Origin: Flammula alnicola
Lineage: Eukaryota > Basidiomycota > Agaricomycetes > Agaricales > Strophariaceae
Assembly (NCBI GenBank): GCA_015499995.1
Contig: JADNRV010000051.1
Location: 62,001 to 126,000 of the forward strand
DNA: 64,000 nt
Direction: 5' to 3'
Shown here: positions 24,157 to 34,633 of the stretch, in pieces
How positions within the stretch are numbered: position 1 is the stretch's first letter
Layout: every line of letters begins with the position of its first letter
Notes under the pieces: generated by a model
Told to the model about the DNA's origin: nothing
The model's input: the letters and a program-made list of their open reading frames with translations, nothing else
Database searches by the model: none
Program-made: the position numbers and the translations under genes

Positions 24157-25156
24157 TTGGAAGCCCTGACCTTTTTTTACCGGCTCATCTATCTTTCGGC
24201 CCTTGGACGTTAATTGTCTTCCGTCACTTGGCCATCTCTCGCCTATCTGATACGCATACCCATCAAGCAACCACTCACTAGCCGCTATTCGCTATTGTTC
24301 CACTCAACTGTTTACGACCCGACGCTGATAGAAATATTCAATCACAGAAGAAAAACAAGAAACATAAAATGATACACTTTATGCAACGCCACGTGTACGA
24401 TCAATGAAGTTGGATCCGACGATAGGGGCGGATGTATGTAATGAGGACGAGCGGAGTAAAGCGGCGACGGAGACGCTGAATATGCAACTATGCTAACCAT
24501 GCGGAATCATCGAAATGGTGGACTATCTTTTCTCTTTTCCCTTGTATGTATGATCTTTTTATGCGCAGTTCCATTTTTACCACGTCAAGACTTCCTTTCG
24601 CCCTTGTTTCCTTCAGAATCCCTAGGCTCCGATGAGTTATTCGAGGTGTCGATGATGGATTCAATCTTTTCCCTCTTCGCCTCGTTTCCTACTCCGTCCA
24701 TCTTGCTATCCTCCGCTTCCTTCTTTATGCCTCTCATGCTTGTACTTTCATTGTCCCCACTTTCTTTAAACCTTGTCATCCTGGAATCTTCAATCCTCAC
24801 AAATAAGATCAATCGCAATATACCAGTCACTATACCACATACATTCATATTCCATCGCACATTATTGACAACTGTCCTTTATGTAGTAGATAGACGCTTC
24901 CTTCCACATTAACCTTACCTCTCATCTCATTGAAATCAACTTCTCTTTGGATTCATAAATTCCCCCCTTAGTTTTGTTGAACCTGTAGTACAAGATTAGG
25001 TAGTTAGTCAGTTATTTATCGACCTTCTGCATCTTATGAAAAGGAAACTCGGCATTTTTGGGAAAGCTTATGGAGCTCGGAGTCTGCTTAGGACAAATCA
25101 ATGAAGGTGAGGCGATCGTGGTGCAAAAAAAAATATCTCTGGATCTTTCAATCATA
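24157..25156. other. Intergenic region, 3' of CNOT11
   Basis: 1.0 kb with no recognised gene. Overlapping frames at 24490-24912 (plus) and 24585-24860 (minus) are both open. Neither has domain or splice support, and the pairing suggests a pyrimidine-rich bias rather than a gene. Confidence 0.45.
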
Positions 25157-25236
25157 TTCGGATACGGGGAATCGAACCCCGAGCTGCCGCGATCTTGAGT
25201 GAGAGGCGGCAATGTTAGCCGTTACACCATATCCGA
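25157..25236 (-). tRNA. tRNA-Glu (CUC) with an 8-nt intron
   Basis: The minus-strand sequence folds as a cloverleaf. The acceptor stem is TCGGATA/TATCCGA with discriminator A, the D arm is TGGTGTAACGGCTAACA, and the T arm is CGGGGTTCGATTCCCCG. The anticodon stem GCCGC/GCGGC encloses 15 nt, not 7. Read with the eukaryotic rule that introns follow position 37, this is loop CTCTCA-C with the 8-nt intron CTCAAGAT. The anticodon is CUC (Glu). Without the intron the tRNA is 72 nt, normal for Glu. No CCA is encoded, as expected in a nucleus. Confidence 0.93.
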
Positions 25237-25627
25237 CTATCAATATAACTCGTTGTGACTATATATGTCTGGCAAGCTAAGTAACCATATCTCGAAAGTC
25301 TTTCACACATCTATGTACTTCCAAAGTGATTCTCTAACAACGTCGAACAGATAATATATGAAAGGTGATACTGTGCATGTCACAAGGAAGTATATGTACA
25401 TGTATGGATTTCTCCAAATGATAAGTTATATACAACGATACTACGGTATACTCAAGGTATACTCCAGCCAGTCGAAAAATTAAATGGGAGCGTCAATGCC
25501 AGGGATGTCAAGATGGCCAAGTCAGGATGAGTACATATGGCATTATTTGAAGTTCTAGATGAAGTTGTCCAACGTCGTCGTCGAAGGCAACTCGTGACCG
25601 AAAGAATTTCTGGTTTGGGATGATCGT
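25237..25627. other. Intergenic region
   Basis: 391 bp between the tRNA and the 3' end of the MYND-protein gene. A/T-rich; nothing recognised. Confidence 0.5.
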
Positions 25628-27124
25628 TTACTTGAAAGTAGGCATAGTAGGCATGCCACCCAGGACATCCGTCGCGAACATGGGCATTGGAGAATCCCTG
25701 GGGGGCGCTTTACCGAGCTGGAATGCACGCAGAGTGGCCTTTTGCTTCCTGTGAGCAAGGCAGGCTAGAAGAATGGCCGAATGAGATAGAGTTCACCGCG
25801 CATGAAACGGTGTCAAAACTTGCCTGGCTTGTGATTCGGCCAGTCGTCCTTCTGGCATGCCACGCTACAGTAAGAAACCTATAAATCAAATCAGATCAGA
25901 TGGGTTGCGCGCACTAAAGAAGACAGTATGACGCACAAGATGGCAGGCGGAGCATCGCTTGTACTCTGCGGCGCGGACCTCTCTCATTCCGCAGGCCGCG
26001 CGGCTGCAGACTTTCAAGACCACATTTTTAACCGCCGGGTTTGTATTCGCCCAATTCCAAACATCATCTTCCATCCAGAGATTTTGAGTGAGCCACAAGT
26101 AGTCTTGCGCGTCTTCTGGACCATTCATTGTCCGTGGGTCATTATTGAGCTTCGCTATAAAGATGCGGCGATAAGTATTACAACGATGTTTAGGGGGGGT
26201 AAGAAACGTACAGGGACGCTGGACTCGAGCAAGTATTTTCAAAAGAACATTTGGGTTTGTTTTGGCGGCCACTTTGAGGTACTCTCGAGATTCCTCGTAG
26301 TCTCCAAACAACTTGAATGACGCCAACGCAGCCGTGTAGAGGGTCGCCCCATCTGCCCACTTGAGGTCTTCCTTCTTGGATTTGAGAAAGTTTCGAACCG
26401 GATCTTTGAACGCGGTCCCACCACGAGGAGGTGGAGTACCAATTTTACAGGTTTCGTCGCTAAGCCACTCTTGGGAAAAATGAAGAGCATCGGCATAACG
26501 CCCATCCTGACACAATATGGACCCCAGCCAGGAGCGTTGACCCATATTGTCGCCTGGGCACAGTCGAAGCATTTCTATGATGGTTTGGCTGAAGGAAGGT
26601 ACAATCAATGCTCCCAAGTTCATAAGGCGTGCAAAAGGACAAAACTTACGCAGATTCTTTGACCCTCCCTGACTCGAAGTAAAGTCGCACTAATGCCTGT
26701 AGAACGCGCATGTATGGACGTGTTTCCAATATCCCCCAAAAATGTCCCACTGAATCCCCCTCATCGTCGAAACAGTCATTACCCAGAGCTTTTTTCAAAA
26801 TCACACGCCCTGGAATTATGGATCAGGTGTGGAAGACGAAAACCATGTCTAGGCAAGACACGAACCTCGAAGTTCGGCTGCTTCTAGAGCCTCGATAGCC
26901 CCTGGCATATCGAGAAGGAAGGCAACTTGAATAATAGCGTCCAGATTGTTATTATCTTTGATGGCTTTCAAAAGGTATGGAACTGCAAGGTTTGGTTTTC
27001 TCTTCCGACAGAGGTCTTCCGCTTTTTCGAGGCTATCTAAAATGTTAGAAACATATTGGTGTCGAGAATTGAAATCGAGCATTTCCTTACTTTCTTCGTG
27101 ATTCCTCTGACACCATGCCCCCAC
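25628..27124 (-). CDS. MYND-type zinc-finger protein with TPR-like helical region
   Basis: Six exons (27124-26866, 26809-26650, 26588-26212, 26154-25937, 25878-25824, 25764-25628) sum to 1206 nt, or 401 residues. The first 270 residues are helical, TPR-like repeats: ILDSLEKAEDLCRKRKPNLA, FWGILETRPYMRVLQALVRL, IIEMLRLCPGDNMGQRSWLG and TLYTAALASFKLFGDYEESR. Near the end is a MYND finger: CSRAACG, YKRCSACHLVSYCSVACQKD, DWPNHKPAC. The last ligand (H-x3-C) is completed only by using a GC-AG intron at 25823-25765. Fungal proteins of this architecture are annotated only as MYND-domain proteins, probably protein-interaction scaffolds. The N-terminus is less sure: another ATG upstream lies in a different frame. 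Confidence 0.85.
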
Positions 27125-27773
27125 CCAAACCCATCATTGCTTCCATCCCATGTCGTCGGTTCATTTTGTGAGTGGCAGAGCTAGGAAACCTATGCAAGAG
27201 CAGAGATACAAACAAAGTCTGTAATTTCTAGGACTATCGCCGTAGATCAGACAAGTATAGGAGCAAAGCTTGACTTGCTGGCAGAACGTTATTGAGATGG
27301 TTAGAATACAAAAAAAGCCAATTGATGAGTGACTGCTTTCAATGTGACGGCTTGCAATTAGTGTCCACGTGACTGTCTGTTTTCGCGTTGCTAGTAAGTG
27401 ATTTCGCAAGTTTAAGTTAGTGCGTCGATATCGCGTCGATAATCAAGACACAGGCAGATTGACAAAACAAAGAAGTGGCTCCTGCCAGGTGAGCAGACCG
27501 ATGACTTTAATGGTAATAAAACGCAGGTCCGCCACTCTCACAACTTCAAGTTGGGCATCATTGGAAAGCAGGTTGACAGCAAGTTGACAATGCAAGCTTA
27601 AGGTTGATGCTATATACTGTACGTTGGTTCTGCCCGCCCGGCGCCAGGACGTTGAGAAAATGTGCTGCTGCAGGGGGAGAAATGTAAACTACACCGAAAG
27701 ATTGGATTCTATGCAGAGCGTCAACTGGCAGAACCTCGGTGTAACCGAAGTGTATACAATTCTCCGAAAGAGA
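27125..27773. other. Intergenic region
   Basis: 649 bp upstream of the MYND-protein gene; contains its promoter. No other feature recognised. Confidence 0.45.
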
Positions 27774-28101
27774 CTATGCACCCTTGAAGGGCGGAGGAAC
27801 TTCGTTAGGCGTGGCATCAACGATATCAGTTCCGATATTAGCGTCTGAGATGCCAGTAGATCCCGTTGTTTCAATCTTTATAAATTCAAGACTTATCCCA
27901 TTTCTCTCGCTTTCCGAAAGCTGGGTTTGATAAATGTCCGAACGCTTTTCCTCAAGCCTCACTGGCTTGCACCATCGCCCTGATCAAGCCGAGAAGATCG
28001 AAATGAGAGACAAACAGCTTACCCGAACTCTTCTTCCTGAGCTGATTAGGACGAGTCCTTGGAGACTTACATAGAAATGTGATCGATTGATTCTCAGTCA
28101 T
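27774..28101 (-). CDS. Possible small two-exon gene, unknown
   Basis: A tentative model joins 28101-28071 (MTENQSITFL) to 27979-27774 through a GT-AG intron, giving 78 residues ending PNEVPPPFKGA. An in-frame stop just upstream of the ATG fixes the start. The donor (GTAAGT) and acceptor (TTGATCAG) are good, and the second exon looks protein-like (EEKRSDIYQTQLSESERNG). There are no known domains. The intron contains internal splice-like sites, so other models exist. Confidence 0.3.
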
Positions 28102-31100
28102 ACTTTATGGATAACTCCAGAAAGGATTCCCTGACGGACTGAGAAAATAATATAGTAGGTTTAATCAATATAAATTACGGTACCTCCTCTCATTCCAGGT
28201 AGCAGATACACTAAGAGAAATCGATGATTGCATAATTCATCACCACATCTGTAACGCAAAGCTGTGAGCGTACAGATTCCAGAAGAGAATCATTCCCCGC
28301 TTGCCCCACCGAAATGCACAACTCCAATCTGAAGCAGTTATAGATGGCGTGATCCTGACTTCAAGGATGTAGCAGCCACACAACTCCGGTGACACAGGTA
28401 ATCAGTATGCAAGACGGTGTGAATTAGCTTCACATAGGAACTCATAATACTAGTAGTAGGGCTGCGACAAATCTGTCCAGTCGGGATCCCGGCTCCGATT
28501 ATGATGCGCAAATAAGATAGACAGGGAGGCCACGAAAATCAAGAGCCCAAACGGTCTAAGTAGGGAAAAAGCGGCTAGATGTCATTCTTAAGAGTTCCTC
28601 ATTCGAACTTTGCAGTCAGCAGAAAAATATGCCGGATGCGTGGAGTCCAGAACATGAATTAATGAAACAACCCGGTTGAGGTGGACCGGAAGGTATACGG
28701 GGTTACTATATGAGCTTTATGGGGGCTTTGGAGTCCCAATGGAGACCGGAGTAACAAGTCTCGGAAGGTACAGCTTCAAGTTAATGAACGGCGTAAGTTC
28801 CCGAGTCGACAAAATAAATGATAACGGCACCTCAGGGCTTCATCGCTGGCCGTAATCAGGTTCAAGATTTCATCCCAGAGTTCTGTCGGTGTAAGGATTA
28901 CTAGTACTTTATATCTTAAAACACACGGGGGCCAAAAATGAGTATGGCGTAGCCTACGGAATGAAGGCGGTCAGATGTACAAAAATTATATACGTCGAGT
29001 TCAGGAAATGTTCATTCTGCTTCAGCCCTGTTTTTCGGATCGGTTTCTGGGCGTTGCTGCCCCCGGCCTTGTACAACTGCGGAAAGTTCCAGAAATTACT
29101 GCATTGATTCTTGAGTTGCAATGGTATTCTTCCAGCCGCAATTTATATTGACATAATGCTCGATTAGCGCTCGATATTATTTCACGATCGGGTTTGCCAA
29201 ATTGCCGTCCATAAGTACCGGCTGATGTATCAAAAGGCGGTTAAATAGATAAATTCATCAGGCCTTTATCGCACGGCTGTGAGATGCCATACGAGACGTA
29301 GTGTATACTTTACCGATGCACATTTCCGATCCGTACTTACTCGAGTCCGCAGTGCAGTTTCCAGGATCCTGAGAGTTAATCGCGAACAGATCAGGTCTCG
29401 GCTGTTTTATAAATAGATCAGGTACCCTTGGGTCGGCCCGACAGCGAAACAGTTTGAACTTTGTGGCCCGTGGGATGTACCTGAGTTTTAACGTTATGTA
29501 CTCACTGCAGTAACTTATCCTGTGCTTTGAGAATTGAGAATTAAATTGGCTGGCTACGTTAATTGAGAATTGAGAATAAATATGACTGACTACGTTACAT
29601 AAGTGACTACTAAAGTAGCTACCTCGCCAGCCCTTCATATAAAATAAAGTAAATGAAGAAATAAATGGTCAAGAAGTACAGAGAAATTACTGACGTGAAA
29701 AATATTCTAGCACACATTGTAATTGCATTAAACATTCAAGACTTTGAACTTACAAATATACAACTCGCGGGCTAACAGAATAACGACCAGTACATATCAA
29801 TCGCACAGTATGAACATGCGTATGTAAACATGCCATATAGTCAAATTGACAAAGGCGGCATCATGATTACGTAAATAGACGTTGGGCGCACCATGGCACC
29901 CGCCAAGTAGCAACGTTCGTCAATACCTTACGTCGAGTCCGTGTATTCGTTCGCCTGAAACGCCAGATACGCTGGGGGTTTCCCTCGCCAGATCCGTACC
30001 TATCGCGAAAGCAGCAAAAAGATTCGAAGGTATTCATCTTCAGCCCTTGTAGATCGACACCAAAAAACAGTGTCAATGGCTGATGTTTTGGTCCCTATGG
30101 AAAATGTCTAATTTACCGAAGAGAGTAAGCTTACAATGAAAAATGCACTGACAAGAAACGGGACTCATCGGCCACGACACTCAGTATCCGCGCCAGTACA
30201 ACGAAAGGGGAGTCACTCAATTGGGTTACAATCGCAAGACAGGTGCGGGGCGTTATAGGATAAATACTTGCCCACCATATGACGGATGACAGTGAGAAGA
30301 ACGGGTCCAACTGACCCCTCCGACGTGGTCATATTTTTAACCATCTCCTCGCAGTGTACCAAAGCTGTGGTCGGGAGGTTCCCAGTGTCCTAGAGCCACG
30401 AACAGAGTCAAATTAACGGTAAGTTTCACAGATATGAGGCCCGAGTTCATTCCAAGGGTTTCGTACCTTGGATTTAGAGGACGACCCAGAGGCGCCAAAC
30501 CCATCCCCAAGGTGTACCGCAGGTATGGGCGGAGCAAAAGTGCTGCCCCCGACTACGTGTGAGACTGAACCTACTGTACATTTCCAGCCTTGAAAACCGA
30601 TTGCCAAACAATAGATGTTTAGCTCTTGTTTGAGAATGACAGTAGGCCATCTAAACCTCTCTGAGGGAGAGGTTAGGGCTTGTTAAAGACTTCTATGGCC
30701 TCTGTCGGAGTGAGGATACCAGATGTTGGGCTAGATGACTAATCAAAAGTTATAAGAAATGGTGTTATCCATGGTAATCTGATAATCTAACCGCTGTAAT
30801 GGTGAGATTGACTTACCTTCGATCATCGAAGGACTTTAAACATCTGGAAGGCCGCAAATCGATAGGATTGCGCCTATCCCGAAAATATACTCCGGAGCAA
30901 ACGTGGGTGGAAACGGTGGCTGGAGTGTAAAAGGTGCCGACAGGAATGTCATCGGGAGATCAAGTGCAGCCTTGCGCAGCCTTGCGCAGTGACGCTGCGC
31001 TCAGTTGTATTCGAGCAACGAAACTTGCCGCTTGGATCGACGCAAGACGGGTTTATAGACAGAGATATGTCCACAATTGAGGGCATAGACATTCAATAGG

Positions 31101-33663
31101 ATGTGGTGGTTTTGTGTGAAGTTACTTCTGGGAAGATGCCAGCAGTGAAGAATATTTGATCGTTGAATAGGGGAAATATTTCCCACAGTTGACAACGACA
31201 TTAGTCGACAAATTCAATTCTTCCTGATTCTTCCATCAACATCACATCCATGCTCTTCCCAGCCTCACTCACCTCGATCAATTGCTCAGGCTAACTCGAC
31301 CGGGAACTATCGGAAAATCTGGAAGCGCGTCGCTGCTGGCTCTTCATAACTGACAGAATGTGGCATTAAAACCAAGATAATTTAAACATATGGAGCTTTG
31401 AATTCCCAGCTGCAGCTTCTCTGTTCCAATCGAACATCCACTTTCTATGTTCCTGTAAGCATTTTCTCGCAAACTCATGCTATTATTTGAGAGAGGGTGT
31501 GGCACACTGTTTCGTCGGTTGCTGGTCTAAGATTTGCTAGTAATCATCTCTCTCTTCTTGGTTTGCGGTAGTTCTATTGGGAAGGCGACCTTGTCAAATA
31601 AAGGTGCCACTCTGCCATATTGTTCAAATCTTTCCCTTGCCGTTGCGGTGTTGAGCTGCAAACAGCCTAACTAAACAACATCCCACTAGGGCACCCTTGA
31701 GTACGGATTGCAAGGTTCTATCTACCAGTTGGTCAGTGATAAGTAGCTCGACTGCATCTATAGTTGCTGTGTATCACTTTTTCCACTGGTTCACTCGGAG
31801 CAGCAGAACTTACGGATGACTCGCCGTTTCACTCTTGGATGTCGAGAGCAGCTCGGATCTTGTTGTTTACCCCAGAAATTACACGACCCCTGGGATGACT
31901 CTGTCTCAATGATAGGCGAATATCGTCAAAGCCTGGGTTGAAATGGAAAGGTTGCCATTCTTGCGCTCACCCCACATTCGAGGATTTCTCATCTCGCCGA
32001 GTGTATTTATTTTTCTCTGCCCCTAGGTCTACAAATGCTCGTCGTTCTCCCACTTCTTTTTTTTTAAAGAATATCTCACACGTTTTGTAACCAATGGCAT
32101 TCATCCTGTTACCTTGGTGGTCTTCTTCGCATCTCACCATCATAGCCGATCGTGTTTCTCAAAGGACTCCTTGCAGAGGTACTTCATGTATATGATGAGA
32201 TTGCCTCTGCTTGACATGTGTATGAGCCTGCACGAGGGAAAACAGTTCTCGAGAAAGCAACTCTCCTGTTTTCTGGTTTCCCGTTCTTTGCTTCCGTCTT
32301 TCCGAGCCTTTCTCGTGATCACCTGGACGCATGCAGCTATTCAATGTCGTAGACCACGACGTCCACAAATCGATGAGTGAGGTGTTATTGTCTGTGAACT
32401 TGAAGGATTAAAATACACGGATAAGAGTGTCCATTGTCGTTCAAGGTGTCTGTTTCGCTACTTTGATGCACTTGGCGCCCTTTTCTCCCGCGCTTACAAT
32501 CATCTCGAGTTAGCCGGTTTAACCTATCGAAGTGCCAACAGACCCATATGTGTGGTTAACGCGAAAAAAGGTGATTCATAAGAATTAAAGACCTGACAAC
32601 GCCTCCATAGTCATTGACCATGCCCTGGTCGCATGTTTCCCGCCCCTTTCCAAATTTCCATGGGATTGCTAGACAGTACGAACGCACGACCGTCAAATAT
32701 GAGGGAACTTTTTGGATGTTGATTTAGGCTATTTCAGTTTATTTTTAATGTGTATATCCAGGAAGGAACCGTGTTGGCAGACGTCTCGGGTCAAGCGTCG
32801 TGCTCGTGACTCCATCGCAGTTCCCTCCGGTAAATTCGCCTCCATTCAAAAATATAGCGTTTCACATTGATTTATGACAAAGATGTATCACTACCCCGCC
32901 CAACGCAATTCCAAAGTAAGCAAGAAAGGTGGTGCACGAATGGGGGCACCGTGTGTAAGTCATTTCAGGTCATCTCACAACTGCCCGTCGCATTTTGATT
33001 GACAGCCCATAAACAGGCGCGGTAATGCTACAAGGCCGGAGGATGATGTGTCAGGCTCTTTTGAGGCTGTTTCGAGTCTGTTAAGCGCAAGCATCATATT
33101 CCGGCTTCCTGGCTTCCAGAAACGTGGATTTCCCTTGCTCGTGTGCCGCATACCTAACAGCTGGAACCTTGCCGTAAACCCAACCGGCACTATATATGGT
33201 ACCCTCTATGTTATGGTATATACATAGTCGTAGACGTTGACTGTGATCACCCACTGCTTCCTTTACACACAACGAAATATTTTTTCTGATGACTGGGTCT
33301 TTGCTTCCTTATAAGTAAGGGACAAAGTGTACTATACATCTGGGAGTGACCACAACATTTTTCAATTCGGGGCCGTCTAAGCTGTACGATGATCTTACCC
33401 CATTAAATCGTTGCAAGTTGAGATTTTTCGACAAGCTGCGATGTTACAGGAATATTGACGACTGTACACGATTGATTAAAGCAGAAATTGACGCGGAACA
33501 GTAAACCAGGGCAGATATGCTACCTATGAGAATACGGTTCAGTAACACCAAAGAAACGAAACACTACCGGGACAGCAAGTACGAGTGTAGAGGTGTGCAG
33601 GAGGGGGGTAAAGCAAATAGACGAAAGCGGCAATGTTCCAACGAGACACCATCATGTTTGTAG
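28102..33663. other. Gene-poor region
   Basis: About 5.6 kb without a gene I can name. It contains short repeats at 29529-29600 (36-bp period) and 30968-30989. On the minus strand there are scattered coding-like stretches between about 30230 and 30970 that I could not join into a reliable model. No transposase, reverse transcriptase or long terminal repeat was recognised. Confidence 0.5.
29529..29600. repeat. Diverged tandem repeat, 36-bp period, two copies
   Basis: GAGAATTGAGAAT followed by a GGCTGGCTACGTTA-like block occurs at 29529 and again at 29565 (GACTGACTACGTTA). The copies differ by small substitutions. Confidence 0.6.
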
Positions 33664-34633
33664 TCATGAATTTGGTGGGTGTACTGTTATCCCTCCCGTG
33701 TCCTCCCCACTCGCCTCATTCATCGCATGGGTCGGCGGAGATCTCCTTGGGTCCAAGTTAGCGGATCGTGACGGGTTCAGCGACATTTGACCTTGGCCAT
33801 CGCCTTCGTGTGTTAGAATGTCGACGCTTTCGGATACCCGGCTCGTAGGTTCGTCTACCGGCGGGTGTCTACAGTTCCCCACACCGAATAACCGAGAATG
33901 CAACTCTAATTCAATGTATTTTGGGGGACCGCCATAATTATCGTACGCAGGAAGCGCGTCCTTGTCGCCTAGTTCGCCATCAACATCGAGGTCTGTGCTG
34001 TTTCCGATTCCGCGCCCACTGGCATCGATATCTTGAGCATGAGTGCGTCTAATGCTATGCCCTAGATACGCAGCTGGGAATCCCGCCAAGTGTGGATTAG
34101 GATATGGAGGATACGGCCGTCGGGCATCAGGATTGACTGGGTGCAATCCTGTTGCCCGAGGAAAGCTAAGCAGACCGCGGTTTGGCGACGTAGTTGGGTA
34201 GTTACCATTCATATTGAAGAAAGACCTGTAAGGTTGATTTGTTCGCTTCAGGGCGGTTAATCTAAAGAAAGGCAATAAGGGAATAAGGACAGGCTCGATC
34301 GTTATTGGAGAGAGCGCCAGTTTACCTCCTTAGAATCATAGATGTCACGATGATAAGCGCAATTGCTAGGAATAGGTACTCCAATATTGACTATTCGAAA
34401 TGTATACCAATTAGATACTTTGATGATTGATCATGGATTTCTCGCACCTTTGCCAATCCGCTTCTGTCGCCGTTCAACTGATCTGCTGGAAGCATACTGG
34501 GTCCGAAAGAAAAACCAGTGTTGGTGGGTGTCTGGCCCGATATTGTCGCCTGGGGTGCGCGAATGTCTAATGCATGCCGGATCTCCATATCTGCGCCGTC
34601 GAAATTGTTCTTTGCGAGTGTACGAGGAATCAT
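33664..34633 (-). CDS. Single-pass membrane protein with a cytosolic PPxY tail, unknown family
   Basis: Three exons (34633-34448, 34390-34326, 34261-33664) give 282 residues. Residues about 1-62 are polar. They are followed by one transmembrane helix, SILEYLFLAIALIIVTSMIL, with RR at its inner edge, then about 195 polar residues. The tail has a Pro/Tyr-rich segment (RRPYPPYPNPHLAGF) and then KDALPAYDNYGGPPKYIELE, which contains a PPxY motif. PPxY motifs bind WW domains of Rsp5/Nedd4 ubiquitin ligases, so an adaptor or regulated membrane protein is possible; that is inference. No signal peptide is obvious; a type III topology fits the RR after the helix. Similar helix-plus-PPxY proteins are common and uncharacterised in mushrooms. 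Confidence 0.7.

Noticed and set aside
24490..24912. 140-codon open frame with hydrophobic, signal-like start (plus strand).
   Set aside because: A pyrimidine-rich stretch with a long open frame on the opposite strand as well. No splice sites, domain or start context, so a compositional artefact is more likely.
28102..33663. A degraded retrotransposon in the gene-poor region.
   Set aside because: No reverse transcriptase, integrase or terminal repeats could be recognised by eye on either strand.
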